64,000 nt of DNA, from positions 4,278,001 to 4,342,000 of the forward strand of contig CAVNZM010000016.1 in the NCBI GenBank assembly GCA_963693365.1. The letters are read 5' to 3'. This DNA is from Amoebidium appalachense (Eukaryota; Ichthyosporea). Every line of letters starts with the position of its first letter. Position 1 is the first letter of the stretch. Both the position numbers and the translations under genes were made by a program. The notes under the pieces are model-generated. The model was not told where the DNA came from and ran no database searches. It was given only the letters and a program-made list of their open reading frames with translations. Positions 34,577-60,463 of the stretch are shown piece by piece.

Positions 34577-35370
34577 TCAGAGAGTGGGGTCAGAACCACA
34601 TCAATCAAGGCAATATTGAATATCAGTCATGTGTATGCGAACAATGAAGAATCATTGAAGATCTGCTCGAGTTCTCTTCTCGAGTTCACTAGATGGCCCT
34701 AGTACCTTCGGCCGAGGTTGGGCGACGTCGAGCGCTAGTGAGATAGATAACTTGTGAGATCAAGATATATTCCTAGAGTGTACTGATAGTCTTCATCAGA
34801 TAGGCCGTGCCATCAAGAGATGGCTGTGCGATAACAGGGATTTTGTAGCCAATTAAAATATATACAAGAGCAACCAAATTGAACCAATAGGTGTGCAGAT
34901 AACTTTTGATTGGTTCAAGGCAAGGTCCGTGTCACTCCGTGAGAGTCAGAGTCTCAGAGAGGGACTCCGTCAGTCCGTGCCGGTGTGCATGTGTGGTGGT
35001 GATGCACGTGCACGTGGTGGTGGGTGGGTGGTGGTGGAGGGGGGGGGGGGGTAAAAAACGGCAACATGCTCCGCACCATGCCATGCAAACATAACATGGG
35101 CCTCTCAAGATTGCCAGGTGACACCGTACGGTACCGGTAAGGAAGGAGGTCCCCGGGGGGGGGGGGGGGGGGGGGGGGGGGAGGGGGGAACAAATAATAA
35201 ATGAAGCTGCCACGTAGCCGGCGCCCACCTGTCGCCGGAATCTGACCGTCATCCAGTGTGTTCCGCACGCGCACGTGTGTATTCGCGTGGCAAGTGCTGA
35301 AGGGGGAGGAGGAGGAGGGAGGGGGGGGGGGGGGGGGGGAAGGAGGGAACTGAGGACACGGCACGCGTAG

Positions 35371-35417
35371 GCCCGGAACACGGCCATCTAGAGTCTCTAG
35401 ATGGCCGTGGCCCGGAA
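35371..35417. mobile_element. Palindromic mini foldback element (copy B1)
   Basis: The 31-bp insertion 35379-35409 has arms CACGGCCATCTAGA and TCTAGATGGCCGTG around a 3-nt loop. It is flanked by perfect 8-bp direct repeats GCCCGGAA (35371-35378 and 35410-35417). It shares the CA(A/C)GGCC start and CTA motif with the A copies. Confidence 0.8.
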
Positions 35418-36277
35418 AAACATCGTAATAAAGAAACACACAAGCGGGCAACGTAGGAAGTGACCATCCTCTAATTCACATGTGCAGTTACTGTAGACGG
35501 GTGAGCAGGTTGGGTGATGGGATTTCTTTCGTTTCTTTTCCGAGGCCGGGAGGGGGGGAGGGGTTAGAACCTGACTCCGGGCAGCACCATGCAAATCTTG
35601 CAAAGCACACAACAAAAAACCATGTGTGCATCACTATTAGCAGTGAGACAGACAGAGAGAGAGAGAGAGAGCGCGCACGTGTGCTCTCTCTCTCTGTGTG
35701 TGTGTGTGTGTGTGTTTGGGGGGGGGGGGGGAGGGAGGTCATGCATTCGATCACAGTGCACGTCAGCCCCTTTGTAACACATATTCCATTTACATTTGGC
35801 AGCCCGGCCGGCGGGGCCAGAGCTTTATTTCCGTATGATAACATATTTCACTTGTCGACACTATGTACGGGTCCCTACCCCATCTCCCCTATAGCACGTA
35901 TGCACCCCAGGCCACCTCAGAACACAAAGGCTGGCGATGGTTACCACATGGGCACACCACGGCTAAAAACTTGTGTATATATGATACATGTGTATAACAC
36001 TCTTTCCTTTACCGCTTTATAGTAGGTGTGTGCATCGTGCAACAAAAAAAAGGCGGTAAGGATAAGTGTGTGTGCGTGCAAAAAAAGTATAGGGTCACCG
36101 ATGCATATTATGTGGCAGCAGACGGAAGTGCCCATTCGGCTCATCGATTCGAGCAAACAATAACCCTCAGAGACAAAGCACACAACATTACTTGAAACGT
36201 ACTTTCACCCATCCCTGCCCGACAACTCCTATACACATCTGGAAACAGTCCTAAATACAGAACAAGCAACGTAACAC

Positions 36278-36387
36278 TATAACTTGATACGGTAGCAGCT
36301 AAAGAAATAAATCACTTACTTGCAGAACACGTTATAACTTGATACGGTAGCAGCTAAAGAAATAAATCACTTACTTGCCGAACGTGT
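36278..36387 (-). repeat. 55-bp tandem duplication covering the carrier gene stop codon
   Basis: Units 36278-36332 and 36333-36387 match apart from a few bases near their right ends. The second contains the last codons and stop of the carrier gene; the first repeats them in the 3' untranslated region. Confidence 0.9.
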
Positions 36388-39300
36388 TCTGAAGGGTCTC
36401 CATAGCAAGAAGGGTGATCATAGCGTGGGGGGCAATGCGCACATAGTATGTCATGAAGCCCTTGTAGAATGCAAGGGGTCCCTCGTTCTTCACCACCTGT
36501 TCACAAAAACATGTCAGCCTCTTACCCATTACCATGGACTGCCCCCTCCCCTCCCCCCCCTTTCCCCCGGGCCCTGAAAAAACCCAAAAAACCACCCAGC
36601 CCACCCGATTAACAGCCTTCAGCCTTCAAGTCCTCGAAGCCATTAGCAGCATGCAATCCTTTGTTCCCCTTGCAGGCCTATTTCCCCATAACCCTCTCGT
36701 CTCTCTCTCTCTCCCCCCCCCCCCCCCCCGCCCCTTCCAACCCCCCTTGATCCCCTCTCACACACCCGTACAACCAATTCCTTCGAACCCCCCCCCCTCT
36801 CCCCCCTTTCACGCACGCGTACGAACAATTCATTCCCGCATTCCCCCACGTACGATACACGCCGCCACGAAACGGAAGTCTTTTGGCCACCTCTGTAATA
36901 TCCCCCTTCCCTTCCCCCCGACTGCACAATACAGGTCGGGAACGAAAGGACAGCATATCTGCATGCACACTAACCACATAAACACGAACACAAGCGCATG
37001 CATGGACACACACACAACTTCAACACGCCCGCATGCAGCCACACAAACGTACGAAAGCAAGTGCACACACACACACACACCTTCAACACGCAGTCAATGG
37101 AGTTCTTGTACGGGAGGACACCATCGGGGCCGGGCTTCTGCTTCTGAAGACGGGTCTTCACGAAGTCAAAGGGCAGAGAGAAGGCGGAGGCAAGGAAACC
37201 GGCCACGGCAGATGAAGCAAAGTTGGTGACTGCGCCCTTGCCAACCTTCTGTGTGAGGTACTCCTGCAGGACCAAACACAGGGTTAGTGTGTGCCTATGA
37301 CCTTAGTAAAGAAGAAGAGAGGCGAGGCGCGAGTAGGATGGAAGGTGTCCCCCAGCCCACTACGGTTAGTGTGTGCCCATACCAGAACACGATGTTCACT
37401 CCCCCCTCCCTTCTCTCCACTGTCTCCGAAGCCCCCCCCCCCCTTCCTTCCCCAGTTGCCTCGTTCCATACCCTTCCCCCCATCCACAGAAAAAGATAAA
37501 TCCCCCCACTCTCACTGCTGAACGGATGTTATCTTGATTTCTTCCGTTCAGGGAACCCCCATACCCCTCCCCACACCCCATGCTGCTACCTAAATACGAC
37601 CACATACTGGGGGGAAGGGGGGGGGGGGGAGCTATGGATACAGATCGGGGAGGGGAGGGGGGAGGCGGTGCGTGTGCGTGCACGTGGGGGGGGGGGGGGG
37701 GGGGTTGTTGAGGACTGAGTGTAAGGTGGAGGGGGGTTTGGCGAACAGGGTTAACGTGGTTGTGTGTATTGGGGGGGGGGGGGGGGGGGGGGGTTTGCAG
37801 GAAGACAGACTCTCAACAGTCAGGAGAGGTGAAGAAATGGAAGAGAGAGGATCAAACAACAATTACATGGAGTTTGGAGGTAGCATGTCCTGGACCCACA
37901 TTCAGGGGTTGAAGGAGGGGGGGGGGGTTCAAAGAGAGTGTGTGTGTGTGTAAAAGGGGGGGGGGGGTGGGGGGGTTATGGAAGACAGACTCAAAAGTCA
38001 GGAGAGGTGAAGAAATGGAAGAGAGAGGGACACGAATTGAGATACCGAGGCAAAGAAATCAACGGAAGATCAAACAACAATTACATGGTGTGTGGAGGTA
38101 GCATGTCCTGGACCCACATTCAGGGGTTGAAGGAGGGGGGTGGGGGGGGGGGGGGGGGGGGGGTTTCAAAGTGTGTGTGTGTGTGTGTGTAAAGGGGGGG
38201 GGGGGGGGGTTAGGCTCTTACCTTGGTCTGGTCGTACGAGGCCAACATACCCATGTTGAGGGCCATGGCACGAACCACAGTGGGGGTGCTGCCCTTCCAC
38301 CAGCCGGTGATGCCCTCCTCCTTGGCTATGCGGCTGTTTGGTAAAGGAGGTCCGTTAGTGATTGTGTGGTAACATATATAAGGGATCTGAAAAAGACAAG
38401 AGGCCAGGCGAGTGGAGATGAACCCAAGGAATAGACAGTGCAGGAGGACGAGGGTGGTGGGGCGGGGGATGAGGGGGGGGGGGGGGGGAGGCGGGAGAAG
38501 CAGAGGGAAGGGAGAGAGGGACAGAAAGATAGAAGGGGAAGAAGGGGGGAGGGGATGATGGGGGGGAAAGAGGGAGGGACAGGAGGGGGGGGTTTACGTG
38601 CAATAACACACAGAACACGTGACGTATAAGAGATCAGTTTGAAAAGACTTCCTAGCGTGTAAGGTGGACAGTTCAGGGCACCCGGGGGGAGGGGGGGGGG
38701 GGTGGACGGAGGAGGGGGAGGGGGCGGGAGGGAGGGGGAGGAGGGAGGAGTTGGGGGGGGGGGGGACAGATGGTTGGGGAGAAGGGGGTCGTACCCGAGG
38801 GCGTTGAAGACGTTTGTGTAGTTGCGGCGCTGAGCAGCGGGCAGAGTAGCATCTGCCTGCATGCGGATAAGGGCCAAGTCGCAAGGGTTTCCAACAAAGG
38901 CACCGAGACCACCAGCGGCAAGACCGCAGAAGGCCTTCATCTGAAGGGAGAGAGCGCCATCGGGCCCCTTGAAGTGGTCACACAGACCACGGAAGATGCC
39001 CATGCGGGCCGTGGTGTAGGTGGCCTGGCGAAGGAGACCAGCACTCAAACCCTTGTACAAGGACATGAAGCCCTCACCCTTGATGATCTGGGTGCCGACC
39101 GTGAACGGGTTGGCCGATGACTTGGCACCGCCCTCACCGAGCAGCTGGATGCGCACCTGAACATGACCAGGGTTAGTATTCTTAAGAGAGATGGGAGCTA
39201 GAGAACCAAACAAAGCCAACCCTCTTCGAGAAGCCTATCTCGTTCGGCTCCAACGGATTACCAAACGAGCCACCAATCAAGCGTTAACTGCTGAAGGGTG

Positions 39301-39893
39301 GAAATGGGTGTGTCGAGGGGGGACAGTTAAAGCCCATAAAGCGCAAAACTAACAAGGGGACATAACTTCCAGTAAAAAGGACGTGAGCATCGTTTCTGCT
39401 CCCGACCGGCAAAGCAGCCTCCGAATCCGGAAAAAAACGAGTGGCACAGAAAATAGGAGTGGATGCACCATCCAAGTTGCCGACCTGGAACAAAGATTTC
39501 CACAAAAAAGCTTGCATGGAAAGGGGGGGGGGGGGGGGGGGGGGGGAAGCTCTGAGACAGACGTAACGAAAGAAGGAGAAAGGGGACCAAACACGAAAGC
39601 ACTTCACTTCAGTCTGATCGGAGTCAGTCCACCATGGAGAAAACTGGCATGCCAAAGAAATAAAAGAGCTGGAGGGACCATAGTGCTTGCTAACTTCTCC
39701 CGTCTACCTATACACAGGGAGGTGAGAAGGAGGCCTCGAGAAACCAGGTTCTACAGAGGCCACCCCAGAAGCATGAAAGAAAACCAACCTTGATCATGTC
39801 GATCGGCTGGATGCATGTTGTGGCGAACATGCCGGAGGCACCACCGTAAAGGAAGGGCTTGGCCGCCGATAGCATGTTGTTCTTGTCTGCCAT
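36371..39893 (-). CDS. SLC25A11: Mitochondrial 2-oxoglutarate/malate carrier
   Basis: Exons 39789-39893, 38795-39156, 38222-38333, 37081-37263 and 36371-36496 (stop at 36371-36373) join in phase into a complete 295-residue protein. It exchanges cytosolic malate for matrix 2-oxoglutarate across the inner mitochondrial membrane (malate-aspartate shuttle). The three mitochondrial-carrier repeats are visible through their matrix motifs PIDMIK, PCDLALIRMQAD and PFDFVKTRLQ. The second, which departs from the usual P.D..K in the same way as animal PAEVALIRM, is the hallmark of the oxoglutarate carrier, as is GLSAGLLRQATYTTAR. Other carrier signatures include EGFMSLYKG, EEGITGWWKG and EGPLAFYKGF. The C-terminus is about 20 residues shorter than human SLC25A11. 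Introns hold G-runs, and one begins with (GT)n. Confidence 0.95.
37796..38210 (-). repeat. Imperfect tandem duplication in a carrier-gene intron
   Basis: A block running from GGAAGACAGACTC through GTCAGGAGAGGTGAAGAAATGG and TAGCATGTCCTGGACCCACATT to a G-run and a (GT)n tract occurs at 37796-37950 and again at 37979-38190. The second copy has an extra ~45 bp inside. Confidence 0.85.
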
Positions 39894-42660
39894 TTTAGCT
39901 AACGTCGAAACCGACTGGAAAAAAGGCGTCTAGTTTTTTCCTGAAAAAAGGGCAGCAAGGAGACAACAAAACTCCCAGAGCGGAACTGAGGAAAAACGCG
40001 AAGGTGCAATGCCTTTTGTTTTCCCAGACCGGAGTGCTTGCGATTGGGTAGGGTAATTGTAATGTCGTGATACTACATAGGCGTGATATTGGTCCAATAG
40101 CAGTATAATGCCGTCGTAATCATGAGCAAGCAGTCTTTGCTTTGAAGCTTCTCAAACCAAGAGTTACAATAGAAAGTCACGATTAGCTATTAAAATATAA
40201 ATAAAGATAGAATCTGTTAGGGAATTATGTCAATTTGCTGTTAGGGGCATTTAATAGGCCGCATGCGCAATGATTGTTGCTTGTTGTTTCCCGCCCTCAA
40301 CATGAACAGTGAACAGGTGTACTACTAGTGCACGATCATTGGTCCGGCGGGCTGAGCCGCGGCGGCCTCGTGTGTACAGACATGTTTTCCTTATGATTAG
40401 TTATTATTCTCATGTAAGCATTATACTGATAAATACGAAGTTAATAAGCAACGATCCTCTAACATATTTTGCGTCTAACAGCTCCCCGGACCACACAGAT
40501 GTTTTATCATTACGAGGCACTTCCAATAGGAAAACCACGTGGCATGACAACCAATAGGAACTCGTACTACGTTTTTGACCAATCATCGAAGAGTCCATCG
40601 AGTCATCTTTCGCCGGCGCGGCCCGCCTGATTCCTGACTGGGTGGTTCAATGTGAAATCCGGCGCGCAGTGAGCCGCCACCTTGCCGGTGCCCATCCTCG
40701 TGGCATCATGCAGGTGGCTTTTCTCGACAGTTGTTGATAAAATGGCTATCTGATAGTGGCCTTTAATATATGATTCGCAAGAGAGAAACATTATATGTAT
40801 GGTAAATGTTAACTTTATAAACATAAATAAGGCAGAAAATGAACGACAAAGGGCATTGCAAGCGTCCAAGCACAAATGGACTCCGAGTCGACTCGAAGTT
40901 GTGGCCGAATCGATACACGGTTCTAGATCCTTCAAGACCCGAATCGAAACCCTCGACACCGACTCAACCTAAAGTGGAGGCCCTTGCGCATAGTGTATGA
41001 TAGAGAAAAGAAAGGTTTATTATAAGACGATATACATGTTCTTGGACGTTATTGGCCACCTAATTCATTAGGGCCCTTAATATTAAATCGTGATCATATG
41101 ATACACAATGCACACTCACATGATGGCGACTCGAATCGGCCGCATGGTGCACTGGCCGGTGGCCTATCAAGGACACCGTGCACCAATCAAAAACGGGATG
41201 ATATTTTGTGTGTCGCATTCCTATTGGCTCAGCAGCCTGAAACATAAACATTGGCTTCGTACAAAAAGCCAAACAAGTTCTGACTGCTCCCACGCATTTG
41301 CGTGTGTGCGTGCAAAACGTACAAACTGGGGGCTGGGAAACAGGTGGCAGGCACACGCACGATGTGATAAAAAAAAGGAGGGGTGTACTGCGGGCACGTG
41401 ATATGCGCGTGGTTTCTGTGAACCCTTATACACTACTGTATCAGGCTTTAATATTAGTTTCTTGCTTTCTAAGCTCTCGACCCTTTTTTGCAAGGGCTTC
41501 GTACTCCCTAAATTGAAAAGGGGTTGGACTCTGGAAATGGTAGTGTTTGGACAAGAACTCACGATGGGCATTTTGTGGGCCACTTGGTATTTCTTCTAGT
41601 CACGTACTGGTGGTGAAGGGGTTGGTACGGAGAGACCGAGATTTGTCGAGGGTTTCCTTTTTCTATGCATTTGCTAGATCAGATTAGAATATGAAGTGCT
41701 CTTTAGGCAGCCATGTACATGGCGGAAGATTCATTTTTCGTTTTTTCACTCGACATAATATATCAAAGGAAACGAAAAACGGTGTTTAGGCTGTGTTTGC
41801 TATGGACCAATCAGCACAAAGCCACCTGTGGGATTCTCTGCGAGTCTATCCACGTCTCTTTCTTAGCCATTACAAGGGCTCTTCTATCAATATCTGGTGC
41901 CCTTGGTTATGGTCTGCCAATACTTTTTCAAGTACTTTCCCCTATTCCCCTCGTGCTCTGAATAAAAGGACCCCAACCAAAAGTAAAGCTTCCTACTTTT
42001 GACGGCTACTGTGTCTAGGCAAATTCTGGCAGGCTTACAAGTCAACGGCAGGGAAACTGTGGCCCTCCTTCCCTTCTCCCTCCCTCTCTCCCTGTTGCCG
42101 TCGCTGCCGGAGTAGTGATATGCGTGTGACTGCCCAGAAAAAGACGAAGTATGCACGCACACGCATGTGTGTGTTTCGGGGGGTGGTGGAAGTTGAGGTG
42201 TCTTCGTTGTGCAAATGCATATATTCGCGGCATTTTTCGTGCCAGGACAGTGACTAACGACCTTTCCCCCCCCTCCTCCCCTTTCCCTCGCCCTCCAAGC
42301 CGCCGCTCCGGCACCCCTGTATGCCGCTACTATAATACTGTTTGAATTTTTTTGTTTGCCCCTAAAGACTTCTTCCCTGGTGGTTATCAAAATGTGATTT
42401 TGTTTTTGGCCACCAATTTTCTTCACTCTGGCAAACGGCATGCTATCTGCACCAGCAGAAGAGGGAAGAGCACCCCCGGGGGGCGGGGGGGGGGGAGGAG
42501 GGGGGGGGGGTCAGCCGGGGCCAAACCTCATTTGTATCTAGGAAGTCCGATGCACACACAGCAACCTGGGCCTTTTGATGCACGGTTGATCTCATCCCCC
42601 CCAGCTCCTCCTCCCTCCCAGCCAGCCTCCTCCACCCTCCCAGCCCGCCCGAGGTGAATG

Positions 42661-42797
42661 GGTGGAAACTCGGATACTGTGGATGACGTGGACCCTCCCT
42701 GAGGATGGGCTCTGCTTATTATAAATATGCTTTGCACTCCGCATTGTGTTGTCCGTGGTGAATGTACATCCGTACATCATGAAGCTTTCAACCCCCC
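42661..42797 (-). mobile_element. Diverged reverse-strand copy of the dispersed repeat
   Basis: Read on the minus strand it begins next to a G-run and carries GGACAACAC, CATATTTATAATAAGCAGAGCC, the CATCCTCAGGGAGGG block and ATCCACAGTATCCGAGTTTC, matching the intronic copies at 21.8 and 23.9 kb. Confidence 0.65.
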
Positions 42798-42842
42798 CCC
42801 CCCCCCCCCTCCCCCCACCCCACCCCACAAAAACGCACACAC

Positions 42843-42900
42843 CTCGTCTTTGCTGTCATGTTTGAAATCCTCTCGTCTTTGCTGTCATGTTTGAAATCCT
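42843..42900. repeat. Perfect 29-bp tandem duplication
   Basis: CTCGTCTTTGCTGTCATG and the following bases to AAATCCT are present twice without interruption (42843-42871 and 42872-42900). Confidence 0.9.
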
Positions 42901-43609
42901 CTAGTGCCATACATCCCCCACGCCGCCCCCCCTCCTCCCTCCCCCGGCCTTCCCCCGGAGTCCCCCCTTTCTTTATAATAGTGTGCCGCACGTGTGTTAA
43001 TCCCTGGCCATGGATTCTTCTAGAACAGTTCTCTGTTTCGAAAATTTTGCCCCTTCTACTTTTATGTGTTCCGTTTGCATATGCCGCCTACTGCGTTATG
43101 CGTTGTGATCTTCTGGCGTACTTCATACAGCTGGTACTAACTCAGTGTACCACATTCAAGTTTTAAAGTCCCCCCCCCCCCCCCCCCCTTATATCCCCTG
43201 CCCCTTCCGGAACTCCGGGCCGGCAAGCTATAGTGTGCAATCTACATGCTTCACCCACATTTTTTTTTTTTTAAGCTTTTAATCCTCGATGGCCTGGAGA
43301 TTGGAGAAGCCCCTTAAAACTCCCGTGTTTGCCAATCGTGTGAATTTCAGTGAAATTAAAACAGTCGGCCAGAGACATGCATGCACATGTAATATGTGCG
43401 AGGCAGATACAGCAGAGAAATAACAACGACCCGACAGGAAAAACGCCTATAATGCCTCTCGGGTTGTTAACTTAGCCATGCCTCACTGCATGCAGCTGCC
43501 TCATTCCCGTTCGATCTCGGAGCTGGTTGGTTGCATTAACAACTTCGGGGGAGGGACGGAGGGGGGAGGGGAGGGGGAGGGTGCTGTGGGGTGGGGTTTT
43601 GAAAGGGGG

Positions 43610-43644
<35 letters not shown>

Positions 43645-43668
43645 GGAGGGGCTTCAAGCTGGATGTGG

Positions 43669-43724
43669 GACGGGGGCAAGGCCTAAACAAATAGCACAAT
43701 GATTTAGGAGGCCTTGGGCGGGGG
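43669..43724. mobile_element. Palindromic mini foldback element (copy A3)
   Basis: The 40-bp insertion 43677-43716 opens CAAGGCCTAAACAAATAG and closes ATTTAGGAGGCCTTG. Flanking octamers are GACGGGGG (left) and GGCGGGGG (right), seven of eight identical. The left arm differs slightly from A1, so this copy is older or a variant. Confidence 0.6.
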
Positions 43725-44017
43725 GCCTCGGGGGGAGGGGGGGGGGGGGGGGGGGGGGGGGGGACTTCTGCGGCAGCCGGGGTGTGGGGCTGTTACATGG
43801 CAATCGAAGTAAGTGCTTCTGAATTGTACACACATTTCCTCATGATTAAGCAATTGAGTGACAGAGATCTGTTTTATGCTCCACCAATGTTGATCATAAG
43901 TTATTTTACTGTATTCACACGAAAGCAGGCGGACCAGCAATGGATTACAACATGACGGTCCGGCCGCAAGGATCTCCAGGGGGGTAGGGGAGGGGGGAGG
44001 GAGGGAGGGAGGGGGGA

Positions 44018-44053
<36 letters not shown>

Positions 44054-44725
44054 GGAAGGGGGGTCTTTATTCAAAATCTTCAAGGTTATTCAAGTACCAA
44101 AATGTCAGATTGTGTTACATTTAGAATGATTGATCCAGAGCCCCCCAAAATGTACATTCTGAATTTGAAGCATTCAACCAGTCCTGGAAAATAAACAACA
44201 TGACAAAACAAAGACAAAACAGAAGACAAAAACAAATGATAAGACAACTGCGTATATATCTTGATTGGCTTTCGAGGGGAAAAAAACAAAACAAAACTGT
44301 TACAAAAAAAAACCAGCAAAAAACGAGAGAGGGCACATGTAGATATATGCTGTACATATACATGCCCTCCAACATCAATGTGATCATGATAGTGGCAATT
44401 TGGATTTTCTCAAGAAAATAACACACAAAGGACAAGTAAGATATGTAGACATGATCATGGCTTTCAGTTACCCTTATAATCTTCAAGAGACAGGAGCAGA
44501 GTTGTGTGTCATCATTCGCAATAGTTATAAAACAATATCAAAAAAAGTAGGAATATTAATCTAAACACATCATGATGCACTATACACATATGTATGCCCT
44601 ATCTATACACGTAGGCCATTGTTGCTACGCAAGTCATACCTGCTGGCGTAAAAACTAACATGCACTAATATATGTCAAAAGGCACCAGTATTACTAGTGA
44701 TTGATATCATTAATATACTTGAAAA

Positions 44726-44790
<65 letters not shown>

Positions 44791-44905
44791 ACATGTGTAT
44801 GTGTGTGTGTGCGCGCGTACATGTGTATGTGTGTGTGTGTGTGCGCGTGTGTGTGCGCGTGCATGCACGCACGCACACACGCGCGTGTGTGTGTTCTGAA
44901 GGGTT

Positions 44906-45021
44906 GATATACTAATAGATATAACAGTACATATAGCAGTAGATATAGCATTGGATAAACTAGCAGACATGGCAATAGATATACTAGTAGAATCTAGAAG
45001 TACATATACTAGTAGATATAC
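44906..45021. repeat. AT-rich minisatellite of TAGATATA-type units
   Basis: Degenerate 12-bp-like units (AGTAGATATAGCA and variants) run for about 115 bp with drifting sequence. Confidence 0.6.
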
Positions 45022-45120
45022 CCGGTGAGATACTCCATCTCCACCATCACGCTCAGATACACAGCCACCCCCGCTACAGCCACCGCTGCATACACGGCAT
45101 AGCGCGATAGGAGGGTCCCC

Positions 45121-45420
45121 ACACTTGCACCGTTCTGTGCGCACAGAAAGTTTTTCAAAGGGGGGTTTTTTTGGTAATATTTGCATGCATTTCCGAGAGG
45201 ATGGTGCATGCACCAGACAATTTACGAAGAGGGATTTTCACACTAGGGATAGATATTCCAGAGATTGCGTGTCTGTCTCCACTTTTGTCGCGACAGGGGG
45301 GAACCCACACTAGCGCCGTCTTGCATGCACAGAAAGTTGTCAAAGGGGGGGTTTTGGTTATATTTGCATGCATTTCCGAGAGAGTGGTGCCACTGCATAC
45401 GCAGGAAATTTTTCATAGAG
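45121..45420. repeat. Diverged ~185-bp tandem duplication
   Basis: CACAGAAAGTT, CAAAGGGGGG, TATTTGCATGCATTTCCGAG and GTGGTGC-type blocks occur in the same order from about 45135 and about 45325. Confidence 0.7.
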
Positions 45421-45836
45421 CGGTTTTTGGCGCCAAGCAAATACTTAAAATATACTCTGCGTGTTTGTCACCCTCCCTTTGTCTCCAAGACTATATCCGC
45501 AAAGCATAGAATATTTAGTGTGCTCCGAAAGTGTATAGAAGAAGAGGTGTAGTTTTGCAGATTAAAGGTCAAAACAGTAAATATGGTCGCAGAAATGAGT
45601 AAGAGGAAGGGGGGATGGAGGCAGGGCGGGCGGGCCGGGGGAAGGAGGAAGGGTGGGAGGGATAACTCAGTGTTCAGATATGCAACAAAGGATACACAAA
45701 ACGGGGGGAGGGGAAGGGGCACGTATTTATGGACGAGATCATGCTAAATTATCGAAAATGTATATAGCTGTGATAGACGAGGGTGAGATACAGGCAACCG
45801 AATAGACCTGCATTGGAGGGATAACTAAAAAAAAAA

Positions 45837-58383
<12,547 letters not shown>

Positions 58384-58809
58384 TTTTTTTGGCTTGTTTG
58401 TTACTGTTGCCAGGAAAATGCTCGCTTAAAATGCTTTCTGGATTACCAACCGTACCAATCGTTAACGAATCAGTTTGTAAGAATGCTTGCAAGAACGATT
58501 CTGAACGGCTAACTCTCTTCAACCTCTGAAGCCTTCTTGGTGGCTCAGTGATTGCGCAAACAGTATCTAAAAATAGACCGCCAACCAGTGGCCTTCTCTT
58601 TTTTTGAACTATTTTTAGTCCTTGGCAACAGCGGATTTTTCGTAAATTCGTCGGACGGAATCTCCGTACAAGTCCACTTTAGTTGTTTGTTGGTCAGTTG
58701 TGGTGGATAAAGAGGCTCTTATCCCCCGATTCTTTTGTTTGGTGAAAATAGAATATAGGAGTTTTTTTGTTCCAAACGGTAGCCAAGTAGACTCAAAAAA
58801 CGCACAAAC
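58384..58809. promoter_or_regulatory. Shared bidirectional promoter region of the Rab GAP and DAD1 genes
   Basis: The two start codons face away from each other across 426 bp that contain no gene and, unlike most of the window, no microsatellite or long homopolymer. Promoter function is inferred from the head-to-head layout; I see no decisive TATA or initiator motif. Confidence 0.6.
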
Positions 58810-59025
58810 ATGTCTGGAAAGGGGGCAAAGGCGGGAAGCACGCCGGCGGCAGCTGCACCAGCAGCCAAGGGAGGAAACTACCTTGTTTCTGGTTTCCATA
58901 AGTATTTGAAGGAGACACCGGGCAAGATTAAGGCCATCGACTCGTTCTTGGCGTTCTGTATGTTCACGGGCATCTTCCAGTTTGTGGTAAGTACGAAGAA
59001 TGCGGTTTTAAAGGTTATAGGTTAT

Positions 59026-59062
<37 letters not shown>

Positions 59063-59292
59063 AGAAGGAGTTAGTGTGAGCATACCCTGAAAAATGAGAA
59101 CATGGTGTGTGAATGCCTGCAGCCACTTTTAAACGATTGTGAGAGATCGAACACAACTTAAAACAGACGATGGTCTGCTCGGCACCCAAGGGACTTGCTG
59201 GTGGTTGGGCAGTTCACGCATTTGCTTAAAACAATTTGCATACTGATAGACGCGCACGCACGCACACACGTGTGCACACATACGCACTTACA

Positions 59293-59362
<70 letters not shown>

Positions 59363-59428
59363 GGTAGACACACGCACACACACACACACACACACACTCA
59401 CACTCACACACACACACACACACGCCCG

Positions 59429-59475
<47 letters not shown>

Positions 59476-59581
59476 ACGCCTGACACAGCGGCACACATCC
59501 GGATAAAGTGTTATCAAAAAACAGTCTTTCCTTACACTCGGCATTCACACCACACACACACACACACACACACGCACACAC

Positions 59582-59629
<48 letters not shown>

Positions 59630-60391
59630 CATGTCCTTCTCACAACATTCCACTAGGACACGTAAGGGAGAGGGGTGGCGAGTAGGGGCAAGGAGGCAAG
59701 GGGAGGGGGCTTGGGAGGGGGTGGGGGGGGCAGGGGGGGGGGGGTGAGGTTTTATAAGCGGTGCGGGTGACGTCTAGCTAGCGCTTGCCCATAACGAGAA
59801 AATGCCAGGCCAAGGGTTAGAGTTTCTGCGTGCAAACTGACTGTTTAGTTGCCCTTTTTTTCCTCTGCTTCGGGGTAAGGTTTTGTGGGGGGGGGGGGGG
59901 GGGGGGGGGGGGGGTTGGCGAGGAAGTGGGGAGGAAGGAAGGACACAAAGATTTGGTGAATGAGTGTGGATGAGAGGAAGAGAGGGCATGCGGAGAAACG
60001 ACTGAATAGTGGGTATGGAGGTCTTTTGCTTCTGCCTGCTCTAATTATGCACTTTTGTTGACATCGTTTTCCTTGCTGTTTCTCTTTTTTGGTGGTGGTG
60101 TGTTTGAGTGCGTGCGTGTGTAAGGGGGGGGAGGGGGGGGGGGGGATGATGAATGGAATGGATGTATTGGGTTCAAATGAGAGAGAGGTTCAAAAAAAAC
60201 AGTCAGAGAAACAGCCAGAAATAGGAATGTGGGGACGAGGTGTATATGGCTTTGTAGGAGTGTATGTGTACGTGCGGGCCCGCGCACGCGAATGCGTATG
60301 CTGTGTGCACACACACACACACACGTGTGCGTGTGTGTGTGCGTGGTGTGTATGTGTATATGTGTGCGCACGCGCTTGTGTGTGCGTGTGC

Positions 60392-60463
<72 letters not shown>

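Larger units (their letters stand above)
39894..45836. other. Intergenic DNA between the carrier and Rab GAP genes
   Basis: Mostly unique AT-rich sequence with G- and C-runs (42484-42512, 42791-42820, 43612-43640, 43738-43763, 44020-44055) and a (GT)n tract (44729-44780). Divergent copies of dispersed repeats and small tandem duplications are listed separately. Open frames of up to about 180 codons show no recognisable domain. I see no supported gene. Confidence 0.45.
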
